A stretch of 64,000 nucleotides of DNA from Dryas octopetala (lineage: Eukaryota; Streptophyta; Magnoliopsida; Rosales; Rosaceae), in NCBI GenBank assembly GCA_963921425.1, contig OY992836.1, forward strand, positions 7,393,825 through 7,457,824, given 5' to 3'. A program made the position numbers and the translations under genes. Shown here in pieces: positions 1 through 9,861 of this stretch; within the stretch, counting starts at the first letter, position 1, and each line of letters starts with the position of its first letter. Under the pieces are notes generated by a model that saw nothing but the letters and a program-made list of their open reading frames with translations, was not told the origin of the DNA and did no database searches.

Positions 1-755
1 AATTTAATGTATTAACTCTCATTAAAAAAATTTAACACAAGAATAACAAATACTATAACAGATATAACAAGAAGAACTACAAAACTTTAAAGCTCGCTCT
101 AACAATGAAAACGATTGATGCATCTATTATAGTAATTAAGTCATTTAAAAATAACTAAATATTTATATGGATTTAAAACCAAATTGTCAAAATCGCACAA
201 GGAAATCCAAGCAAAAAAGAAATAAATAGTACGACAAAATGTACACAAATATATATATATATATATATATTAGAATTGATAAAAAAAAAATGAGTGACAA
301 ATTGTTTGTGAGACTTTCAAACTAAATTACAAGTAATTAAATCAACCCAACATGTATTCATATGAATCATATCCAAATTCGATGGATCTCACAGGGGTGC
401 TTAATTTGCCCAGTGCGCCATAGTCAGAAAATTAAATCGAGATTGAGAAAAATTAAAAAGAAAATTTTCAAATAAAATTATTATAGAAGCTATATATTGA
501 TATCCAGATCTGGATCCAAACGACATGTAGATGATGAATTAAGACAATATATCCATCAGAAACAAATGGGCTGTACTTTACAACATCGGAGGTGTAATAG
601 CAGTTAACATAAGATTAATTCTTCAATTTTTTTTTTTAGATTAATTTTTCAATAAAACACACATATATGATATATACTTGGCAAAAAAACAACCACCTCT
701 ATATAAACACACATATATAAATATAAATATATAGTATTGGATCTCATTATCTCAC

Positions 756-1098
756 CTCCACGTAGCCATTCTGTTATTACGGGTGTGCCCTGCATATAGG
801 AGGACATGAGTATAACATGAGTATATATTCTTTCACAAAATCAAACAAGACTTGGTCAATATAACTATCATTCGAAAATGAGGGTCAAATTAATTAACAA
901 ACCCTAACTACGCGAAACACAGTTTTGTATATTTAAGAAATTGATATTGGTCATAAGATATATAAATTGAAGGGTGGATAATATATATACCTCTGGTAAA
1001 TCATTGATCCGATTTTTTTAAATTGTGCTAGGCTTTCTAGAATTAATTTCATCTTCATCTTCTTCTTGGCCTTCGCAAGCCTCAGAAACCATCACCAT
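756..1098 (-). pseudogene. Unrecognised small spliced gene, copy A1, with a stop in exon 1
   Basis: Proposed exon 1 is 1098-991 and exon 2 is 789-756. Exon 1 starts MVMVSEACEGQEEDEDEI and ends NRINDLPE at a GAG|GTATAT donor. Exon 2 is a 34-base exon after a GCAG acceptor, ends at GGAG|GTGAGA, and reads GTPVITEWLRG. A TAA at 1020-1018 interrupts exon 1; the paralogue at 17062-16719 reads through there. RINDLPE resembles the start of an F-box, but no F-box continuation follows, so I leave the function open. A TATA box and a TTCnnGAA palindrome lie upstream at 1185-1215. Conserved splice sites in both duplicates argue that this was a real gene; later exons were not found. Confidence 0.45.
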
Positions 1099-1184
1099 TC
1101 TCTCGGTATGGAAGCAAACACCTAATCAGTGCTAATTAGAGAAAGGAGAGATGATGACAAGTGAGACCAACTTAGTCTTTAGGT

Positions 1185-1215
1185 CCTTTTATACATGAAA
1201 TGAAGGGTTCTAGAA
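1185..1215 (-). promoter_or_regulatory. TATA box with TTCnnGAA palindrome upstream of exon A1
   Basis: On the minus strand TTCTAGAA (1215-1208) stands just upstream of ATGTATAAAAGG (1196-1185), about 90 bases before the ATG at 1098. TTCnnGAA is a two-unit heat-shock-element core. Spacing fits a plant core promoter; heat response is inferred. Confidence 0.45.
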
Positions 1216-1689
1216 CAACGGTTTTGAGAAAACAAGGGGCTTAAATCTGTGTCCGGGATAAGGTTTTGATATGTAATCTGGTTTAGATTTCCTCCAGATC
1301 TATTTGTCCAGATTTGGACTCATTATGGACGTTACCTTATGTGCTTGGCTATATTGTCAATATGATAATTCATTTATTATGGACGTTACATTATAGACGT
1401 TACCTTATGTGCTTGGCTATATTATTGTATGTATTTGATGTAAAATATAAATTTGTTTTGGTAAAATTTATATGTCCAGAAAAAAAAAATACTACCATAT
1501 TCGTTAAAAAACCATTTATTTTTTTATAATTGAAAACATTTTTTGTTTATTTGAAAGAGTCTCTAAAGATTACAAAATAATTTTTCCTAAGACTGTTAGA
1601 CAGATCATAGAGAACGCTAGCCTTTTGAGACCGGCCTAGACTGAATTATGTTGAACTAATCATTAATCTCTCTATTAAATTTCAAATGC

Positions 1690-2160
1690 AATACATATCA
1701 TATGTCCGATTCAAATCCCAATAACAATCGATCATCATATGGAAGTTCTTTCCAATACTTTACAAGATATTCTTTCTCATCATCTTCTCACTATTTATTC
1801 ATGTCCAATATATGGCTACATACTCATCCTCTTAAAAGCCATTTGACGATGGAAATTGTTTATACTAAGTCTTTAAGCGTGGAGGGCCATAAAAGCTTTG
1901 ACGAATTCTTTCTCTACAACCTTGCCGTTACTTGCAATGTAAATAAGAAAAGCCCCTTCCACTTTACGAGATATTCTCTAACAAAACTTTGCTTCAAGCC
2001 CAAAATTGCTAGCTATAGTGGGTGCATTTCACAGTCTAAATTTTATCAATATCATTTAGGAATATTTAGATTCCTAAATGATATTAATAAATCAACAACA
2101 TCATTTCACAGTGTCTCGAAATTGTGTTCCTATGAAGCTCCTGAAGCCAAAAACATGATC
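1690..2160 (-). pseudogene. CHD3/PICKLE-like chromodomain pseudogene, copy A
   Basis: The minus strand carries, in broken frames, pieces in the order found in plant CHD3 remodelers of the PICKLE type: a NDIDKI block, REYLVKWKGL of chromodomain 1, EKEFVKAF, INNFHRQM, then EEYLVK...WKELPYDD and FESDI of chromodomain 2. Stops and frameshifts interrupt every segment. No helicase part follows at lower coordinates. PICKLE is a nuclear CHD3 ATPase; this fragment cannot make one. The 156-codon open frame on the opposite strand (1702-2172) is an antisense shadow. A copy with an internal deletion is at 17690-17960. Confidence 0.75.
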
Positions 2161-2589
2161 AATTATATATAATATTGTTTACAAGTAAAAATTTAAAGTA
2201 TTACAAGTATTTTAAATTAACAAATTTGTAAACATTTAATATCTATTTGCACACACTATAAGACAAAAAAGGTTTTTGGTCACCAAAAAATCCGCAATTG
2301 TTAAAAGAAGATGGCATTCGGCCTAAAAAAAAAAAGAGACAAAAGAATATGACATTTTACGCGGATATACACCATATTAGTCCCACAAAAAGAAAAAGTT
2401 TATTGCATCATCATATATAAATTGCAACCATCAAACATAAATTTGAAAACTATTATAGATGATAATTAAATTTTAATTTTTCCTTATCTTAGTAATTTTA
2501 GTGACTCGAAAAATTAATTTAACGATGTATATAAAAAGAATGTCTATTTATATTATACGGAAAATGGATACAAAGACTTTGGGAAACTA

Positions 2590-3310
2590 GAGCCATGATT
2601 TTTTTATTTTAAAGAAATACCTAATCAACCTTTCCCTAGTAGATCCCTCTCCCCTTTCATTGGATTTCTATTCAACTTTACCTATTATTCCTATTCTTTA
2701 TTGGCTTCACCTTATAGCTTTTAAAATTCAAACTTCACCAACCTTTGCCGCCCAAACCAATAGGCAGATCAAATAATTTAATTATGCTCCAACAAAGACT
2801 CCAATTGTTGAACTCCTACTTAGAACTTTCTAGTCCAACCACTAGACCACAAGTGCATCTTCTTCTTTCCTTTGCAACCTCCCTAAAATAAATTTTTTGA
2901 ACAAAATAACTTGTGAAATATATTTTTTTTTTCAAATTGGTTTGCAATGTGTTCGATCAAAACCTACTTAAAACAATAAGAAAAAAGAACCTATTTTTTT
3001 TAAAATTAAATAAACTAGCCGATCTTTCCCTAACAACACCCCTCCACCCCTTCACGAGATTTCTCAAACTTTATCCTTAATTTTTGTTTTCGTCATTGGA
3101 TTGACCTTAAAACTTTTCTAAATTCAAAGTTTACCAACCACTTATTTTCAAAATTCAAAACCCTTCCTTTTCTGCCTGAAAAATAGTAGGAATAATTGAA
3201 AAGATTTTTATGATTTATTTCCAAAAAGACTTCAATCTGTAACCTTCCACTAACTTTCTTGTCCAACCACTACACCTCTAGTGTCTCTAGTACTTTTTTT
3301 TTTTTGATGA
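2590..3310. repeat. Two diverged tandem units of about 300-400 bp
   Basis: Both units share CTTTATCC..., GACCTTAAAACTTTT, TTCAAACTT.ACCAACC, TCCAACCACTA and a tail with TTTGCAACCTCCCTAAAAT. The second unit (3020-3310) starts like the middle unit of copy B and ends like its third unit. Confidence 0.7.
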
Positions 3311-3689
3311 ATGTGCCTCTTTGTCCTAATAATTTTCCTAAATAAAACACACATGCCACACACACACACACCCACCTAAATATACATATATATAAATATT
3401 TTAAGATAGTTAGATCTACAATATTATAAAATATATACTTATTATAAGCATATAAATAAGACTCTAGGTAATTTGCTACACAACCTAACCTTAACGAATG
3501 TTGTAGCCACCCTAACATCTAATTAAAGAAAGGCTCTATATGGTGAGTCTTACAATTAAGATCAATTCCATCACAACCATATATGTATACTAGATGAATT
3601 AACTTTTTGTGTATATGTTGATTAAAGATAGAATGTAACAAAAAATAAATTAAAAATGTATATAAGCACACACGTATATATATAACACG

Positions 3690-4080
3690 AGGGAGTTTCA
3701 ACAAGTGATCTCTTAAAAAATTTTATTTAAAAATCTCTCATGGCGCCACTCTGTTGTATTTCAACAATCTAATTGTCTACTTTTTTGGTCTCCATCCAAG
3801 GATCATCCATGCCAAAAATTAGATAAATCAAAAATCATTTAATTATTTGGTTAAATGGTCATCATTTCAAATTTTTGTTGAAAACATTATATTCATCTTA
3901 TTATTTAATCAAATTTGAAAATCTTGATGAATTTTTATTGTAAAATATTTTGCACAGATGATAATATGGACCTTAAAAACATACGGCTCGGATGATTGAA
4001 ATCCAATATAGAGTTTGGGATCCGTTAAATAAAATTATTTGAGGGATCCTTTAACAAAAGCTGCCTCCATAAAACACATA
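3690..4080. repeat. Inverted-repeat (MITE-like) element, copy A
   Basis: Ends are imperfect inverted repeats (GAGGGAGTTTCAACAAGTGA... on the left, GGGATCC...AACAAAAGCTGCCTCC on the right). The interior has the fold core with GATCATC, AAAATTAGATAAATC and its reverse that recurs at 12457-12705 and 36.9-37.7 kb. It is also in copy B, so it predates the duplication. Confidence 0.5.
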
Positions 4081-4410
4081 CCAATTAATTTTAAATGATT
4101 GTCATATTGTATGCAACAATAAAAATTCAAGAAAGTAAAATAAATAGAAATGTGTCAACCATATATATTAAAGACCTACATATCTTATTGCTTTACTGGC
4201 CACCATTGAGAGCAAGAATGAAATAAAATTTATTCATAGTAAACACACGTACATAAACAACAAGATATATATTAAGTATGTGTGTGTGTGTGTGTGAGCC
4301 TGCGTGTGTTTGTGTGTGAGAGAAAACAAATTAACTGGAGACAAGACTCAAATAAATTTTCAAAATCATAATGGACCAAGATCGATCGATATATGGTTAT
4401 TGACAAATAC

Positions 4411-4526
4411 CTCTGGTAAATCATTGATTCGATGATTTGGCTCACAAGAAGCACCATCTTCTTCTTCATCTTGTCTCTTAGATGCATGTGAAGAGAGAAA
4501 GAGATATATGACTGGTTTGTGAACAT
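4411..4526 (-). pseudogene. Second acidic exon (A2), related to A1, without a usable start
   Basis: The minus-strand frame reads HASKRQDEEEDGASCEPNH and then RINDLPE before the same GAG|GT donor at 4411, so it is paralogous to the exon at 1098-991. No ATG is in frame just upstream; the ATG at 4526 opens a different frame. A TATA-like box (4549-4559) and TTCTAGAA palindromes (4572-4579, 4614-4621) lie upstream. Copy B carries the same arrangement at 20585-20690. Best read as a decayed paralogue formed by duplication inside the unit before the unit itself was duplicated. Confidence 0.4.
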
Positions 4527-4548
4527 ACCAACTGACCGGTCTTAAGTT

Positions 4549-4621
4549 CTTTTTATATATCGAATGGAGGTTTCTAGAAGAGCAACTATGAAAAATCAAT
4601 GGGCGTGAATGGTTTCTAGAA
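4549..4621 (-). promoter_or_regulatory. TATA-like box and two TTCTAGAA palindromes upstream of exon A2
   Basis: TATATAAAAAG (4559-4549) is preceded on the minus strand by TTCTAGAA at 4579-4572 and 4621-4614. Short repeats containing CGGTTTTGAAAATTCAATGG continue upstream to about 4720. Confidence 0.35.
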
Positions 4622-5047
4622 GAACGGTTTTGAAAATTCAATGGTCGTATGTTAATTTCGGTATATACATATAGGATTAGGTTTTGAGAAGAGCGGTTTT
4701 GAAAATTCAATGGGCGTCAAATCTGGTTTAACTATTCGTTTGGGATCTATTTGGAAACTCCATCATCCTGGATATGACTAAATGGTTGACCCATGCATTC
4801 TTATCTCCAGGTTGATGTTGTCTTTTATGCATTATTATGTTGTCAACTATGTTTTAAATGCCAATATACACAAAAATTTTCTTATTTTTTGATTTCTAGT
4901 TGTTTTAAGAAAAAAATATTGTTTACTTGCCCCCTAAATTTTCAATTTTCACTCTCAATTCTTTTACAATTTTTTATAATAGATTTTTTAATCATGGACC
5001 TAACGCTTCTCCTTTTTAGACTAAAACCTTATGCTTTTTAAGTTTTG

Positions 5048-5755
5048 TCAAATGACACTTTTTGGTGTAGTTTAAGTCATTTTTCACTTTCTTCCCGTAG
5101 TTTCAATTTTTGCCATTTCGGTCATATACTTTTATAATGGTTGCAATCAATTCATACGCATTAAACCAATTTTTTTTTAACACGTAAGGAAATTTGACGT
5201 CGCGCACACGTATTTGGCTGGTGTTTGGGCATTTTGGACATTTTTGTTTTGAATAGACAAAGTTAACCTCTATGCTACATCAAATGTCTATAGAATAGAT
5301 GAAGTTAACATTTTTGACTTGATTGCAATTGTTATAAATAGTTATTTACACTTACACTCCCTGAGATTTATCTTTTTTTCACATACACCTTCTGAGATTT
5401 AAAAAATTACACATACACCCTCTGAGGTTTCAAAACTATTGTACATAACCCCCTACAAGAGAAAACATTAAGCCATAATAAGAGGAGGTGTCCAAATAAG
5501 AATGTTGGAGGGGTGCAAAGAGGTACGTGGTGTGAACATTTCAAGGGGAAGATGAAGAGTGAGCGGAGGAGTCAATGCATTAAGGGAAAGAGGGTTATGT
5601 GCAACAATTTTGAAACCTCAGGGGTTGTAAGTGTAAATAACTCTGTTATAAAAGTACAAGACCTTAATTGTCAAAATTGGAATTAAGGGATTGATGAAAG
5701 TGAAAAATTATTGAAACTACAAGGACCAAAAATGGAATTTTGCCTCTAATTGTTT
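5048..5755. repeat. Foldback repeat with Mutator-like insertion inside
   Basis: Left part contains TTTCACTTTCTTCCCGTAGTTTCAA and the right part its reverse, GAAAGTGAAAAATTATTGAAACTAC with CAAGGACC. Copy B has the same arms near 21180-21260 and 21440-21550. The 5339-5643 element sits inside this foldback. Confidence 0.45.
5339..5643. mobile_element. Mutator-like MITE, 305 bp, with 9-bp target duplication
   Basis: Flanked by TGTTATAAA at 5330-5338 and 5644-5652. Termini are near-identical inverted repeats around AGTTATTTACACTTACA. Duplicate copy B has the uninterrupted site near 21440, so this insertion came after the segmental duplication. A relative with the same termini is at 62053-62416. 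It has no coding capacity. A 9-bp target duplication is typical of Mutator-like elements. Confidence 0.85.
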
Positions 5756-6225
5756 GATTCAAGTTCATTTTATGGGATTAAATTGTAGAAATCTTACAAC
5801 CTGATATCGCAAAAATTATGATATATATTTATACAGCTTCACAAATTCGTAGTAAACACTACTCATGAGTACGTACCCAAGAAAAGAATGTGTGGACACA
5901 TACATCTTAATATAAACAATGTATCCATATAACAAATGATACATAAATTAGCACCATCACAAATCAATGATCCCCATTCTTTTTGGGTGTGGGCCGTGAA
6001 ATCGATTGTTGGCATGTTACTACAAGGACCTAACTAAGAGCGGATCTTCAAAGAAATTATTATGGTGGTGGATCGATGGGTTGATGGGTCTTGTGCACAT
6101 TATTTGACTTTAAAAATCGGACAACTGCGGCAGCCAAATAAGGAATCAATGTTCTTGGCGTCATCAATTACTTAAAACTGTTGTGTGCTGGTTTTTACAA
6201 TTTCAACGTAACAACTCTGAGACGC

Positions 6226-7237
6226 ATGGCTAATCAAGAATTGCTTCCTGGTGAAGAGGTAGAGCTGACTCATGAAGAAGAAGAGCAAGGGGTTCAAAGG
6301 GCAATGCAACTTCATGATCAACAAGAACAAGTAGTGCTTCATTCTCCTCCCTTGAACAGAAGGAACAAAGAGGTTCAAGAAAAGCTTCATCATCAAGAAA
6401 AGGCAAAGAAGGTTCAAGATGAAGAGGAAGAAGATGAAGGGATTCATATGGCAATACAACCTAATCATCAAGAAGACAAACTATTGTTTCATTCTCCTCC
6501 CTTGAAGCAGTATTATAGAAGGAGGAAAAAGAATCGAGAAAACCTTCATCATGATGAAGAGGTTCAAAACGATTAGACAGTAGAGAAAGGGATTGAAATG
6601 GCTATGAATCCTCATCATTAAGAACAAGAGGAAGAAGAGGAAGAGATTCAAATGGCAATACAACCTGATCATCAAGAAGAAAAACTAGTGTTTTATTCTT
6701 CGCCCTTGAAGCAGTATTACAGAAGGATGGAAAGGAATCAAGAAAGCCTTCATCAAGAGAAGCTTCAAAATCATGAGGTAGTAGAGAAAGGGATTGAAAT
6801 GGCTATGCAGCCTCATCATCAAGAACAAGAAGTAGATGAAGAGATTGAAATGGCTATGAAGCCTCATCATCAAGAACAAGAAGAAGTAGTGCTACCTTCT
6901 ACTCCCCTGAAGCAGTATTACAGAAGAAGGAAAAGGGTTCATGAAGATGAAGATGTTGTGATAATGAAACTCCCACCAAATCAAACTGTTGTCGAGGGTT
7001 CATGAAGATGAAGATGCTGTGATAATGAAACTCCCACCAAATCAAACTGTTGTCGAGGATCAAGACATCTCTGAACAAGATGACAGTGTTGTGGTACTGT
7101 CACTCCCACAAAATCAAAACACAGTCGAGCATCAGGACATCCTTCAAGAAGATGAAGCTATCAATATAGCAAAACTTGCTTTTAATGACACAAATTTTAT
7201 GGCATTTATTATAAAATGTCATTACATATTACTATAG
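6226..7237 (+). pseudogene. Broken gene of repeated Gln/Glu-rich units with SPPLKQYYRR motif
   Basis: Starting at ATG 6226 (MANQELLPGEEVEL) the frame encodes an acidic, His/Gln-rich protein built from repeats: MA(I/M)xPxHQE, then an acidic or hydrophobic stretch, then (S/T)PLKQYYRR followed by basic residues. Full motif copies are near 6500, 6705 and 6910; a weak one (HSPPLNRR) is near 6340. The frame is cut by TAG at 6574-6576 and TAA at 6619-6621; the aligned downstream repeat has GAG and CAA there. A 61-bp tandem duplication (6936-6996 and 6997-7057) then shifts the frame, and reading continues in another frame to 7237. I do not recognise the family. It abuts CACTA subterminal repeats, so it could be element cargo or a host gene cut by the element. 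Confidence 0.6.
6936..7057. repeat. 61-bp tandem duplication
   Basis: GGTTCATGAAGATGAAGATG through TTGTCGAG occurs at 6936-6996 and again at 6997-7057, differing by one base (GTTGTG versus GCTGTG). Since 61 is not a multiple of three it shifts the frame of the repeat-protein gene. Confidence 0.9.
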
Positions 7238-7530
7238 ATGACATTTTTATAATATGCATCATTAAATGTATCATATGACAAAGGTATAATGACATACACA
7301 TGAATATGTCATTAAATATGATTTCCATGACATTTAGACACATGTCATGAGAAATAGTACATTTTAATAGCGCATACAGTATGTCATTAAAAGATTATTA
7401 CATACATGGCATTTTTTAAATTTCCATAAAAAGCATGACATTTATTCTAATGTCATAAAAAAGTATAACGATGACATTTTTCCAGTGTCATAGATTTTAC
7501 ATTTTATGGCATATTAAAAATGTCATAGGC
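7190..7530. repeat. CACTA subterminal repeat array
   Basis: At least ten short ATGACATTT / AAATGTCAT / TGTCATTAAA motifs in both orientations within 340 bp. Such arrays bind the element-encoded TnpA-type protein in known CACTA transposons. Confidence 0.65.
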
Positions 7531-9861
7531 CCAAAATTTGTGGCCCAAAACTTTCCCACGGGTTTATTTTAGTTTCGCGCCAGTTTGAAAAAAAAAAAAA
7601 AACACAAAAACCAAAGTCCAAAACAGTCTCCAAATCCTTCTATTCTGACACACTTCACCAACCCCCTCCACACACTCCCTCTCTCTCTCTTTCTCTATCT
7701 ACCATGATCATATCTCCTTCTCATTCATAGCCCCCTGATCATCGCTGGTCCTTTTCATCGCTCCACCACTTATGGTTTGGGCTCAGCCATCGTGTCTCAG
7801 TTCGACCCCCTTCAAGAAGTTCCGTTAGTCTCTCTCTCTCTTTCTCTCAATGATATAAGCAAAACCCAAATTCTTAATTTTTGGTTTGTTTGGTTTATTT
7901 TTTTTATCATCCTAAATCCTTGTGGCAAGAAAGCTTACGATACGTACAGGACAATGTTTTCTATTAAATGGTTTCATTTTCTTAGGAAGGTAATCTCTCT
8001 ATCTCTTTCTCTCTAAAATTTTCTCTGCTTGTGTTTTGTCACAGTTCAATTTTTGTTTTTGTTTTTTTCCATTGATTATGAGGCTTGCAGTATTCATTTA
8101 GTGCACCTTTTAAATTTTTTTTCTATGGTGCAAGTTGTTTTAGCAATGGAGTATGTTATGATCAAACTAAGCATGATTTCTGCCCCATTTTACAGTAGTT
8201 TTTGCCATGGATTTCTCAATCTCTCTCCTTGGCTAGCTCGGCTTGCTTATCTTTAACCCAGCCTAGCTAGCTCTATCCTCTTATTCCTTCTCAGCTAGCT
8301 GGCACGAGTTTACATGCGGGACTAAGAACAGTAAGAACCCATGTGGTAGTTGCATGAAAATTCTAGATAACACAAGTGTAGCAACTCATTTTGTCCTTTC
8401 TACTAATGTAATGGTAACATGCGAATCCTTTTAAAAGGCTTTGTATTACTGTGTATGATTCCATGGTTCATGAATCATGACAATTAAATTCACAGACCAA
8501 AAGCTTAACGCAAGCATTCTCCCTTAACCAAATTATTAATTAATTAAGTTCACTTAATTACTTCAACCATATATATATGAAAAATTTCTTTTGTCAAATA
8601 GTTTTACAATATAAGTTGATAATGTCATGTATTGCCAGATTGTGAATATGGTAATCCAATAATTAAAATATGATATCTTGTAAATTGCAATGGATACGAA
8701 AAAAAACATATTTAAGAAACTACGGGTTTTTTTAGCTAGCTAGGAACTTTTGGGACCATCGAATTTCTTGAAAGATGCATCTTCTGGTTTTAGAGTATTT
8801 ACAGACAATTTGTTTCTAGAATGTTTGTATTTCATTTTATCATAGGAGTATTTTTCTCAACCCAACATGATTATGTTTAATTGCTTCTTTGAGTGTTTAC
8901 TCTTTTTTTTTTTTTTTCCATTAGCAATGTGTGAGAGATTTATAATATGCAAGGGAAGACTCATCCATGTTTGTATGAATTGAATGTATTATGAGGCCCT
9001 CTGTACGTAGCTCCTTTATCGTTTTATCAAAAATTTTGTGGTGTCTCCTCTCTTTCCTCACTCATTGTCCACGGACAGTATCCCATGCAATTATTTGTTA
9101 CTCTTTTTTTTCTTTGATCTGGAAATTATTTATTACTTTAATATATTTTAATTTTTTTCTCAATTTACAATTTAATTGGACCAAATAATTTGAGAAAATT
9201 TATTTTCCTCTTTTTTGTTGAGCAGTGATCCCCCTGCACCCAATATTTGAAGCTAGCCTTGCGTGATCTTGTCAGAAATTGCTCTCCAACATGTTAGAGA
9301 ATTTGCTTATGATCTCGGCCAAAACTTCTCCTTTCACCAGGTTTGTTTGTCTTTTGGGTTTGAATTTGATAATTAGGCGATTTTGTGTTGAATTTGTACT
9401 TGTTCCATGGCTTCAATTTTGATTGTTTTTACAGAATTTTTGGATATGGCAGGCACTGACAGTCTTTGGTTGTTGTTCAACCTAAATACTTAACTTTCAA
9501 AAATTACTATTTTTAATTTGCATGGTAACTTTCAAAAAAATAATAATATTATCTTTGATTCATGGTATTTTAGGATGTAACATGTTTGAGATGTTCCTTA
9601 GCATCTCTCATTTAGTTTGCCATTTCCTAGAAACTTTCCTAGTGAGGAAGCCATTTTTCTTTTGACTTGGTGACTGATTTGACAAATTAAAAATGATTGA
9701 CCTGCATGAGTTAGAACTTTTAGTCTTGTTTCAAAGTGACTAAATTTGGTGTAAAAATGTTGAAATCTTTATATTTGTAGTGGCTTGCTAAATCTTTACA
9801 TGGCTATATTTCTTTATTTTTTTTAGGCAAAAGAATATATAATTTTTAGGACTTTTTATGG

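Larger units (their letters stand above)
59..5775. repeat. Segmental duplication, copy A (about 5.7 kb)
   Basis: This stretch matches 15984-21580 in the same orientation, with the same order of landmarks: the acidic-exon gene, the antisense chromodomain wreck, tandem units, an inverted-repeat element, a second acidic exon and a foldback repeat. Copies lie about 15.9 kb apart. They differ by many substitutions and indels, so the duplication is not recent. Copy A alone carries the 305-bp insertion at 5339-5643, and it has two tandem units where copy B has three. Copy B alone has about 110 bp near 16160-16270. Confidence 0.9.

Noticed and set aside
991..1098. F-box gene start (RINDLPE)
   Set aside because: The resemblance stops at the splice donor; the next conserved exon (GTPIIPEWLRG) does not continue an F-box, so the assignment was not made.
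1702..2172. 156-codon open frame on the plus strand
   Set aside because: It is the antisense of the chromodomain pseudogene, has no recognisable domain, and is not kept open in duplicate copy B.
6172..6879. Minus-strand open frames opposite the repeat-protein gene
   Set aside because: Antisense shadows of GAA/CAT-rich repeats; composition and repeat motif are sensible only on the plus strand.
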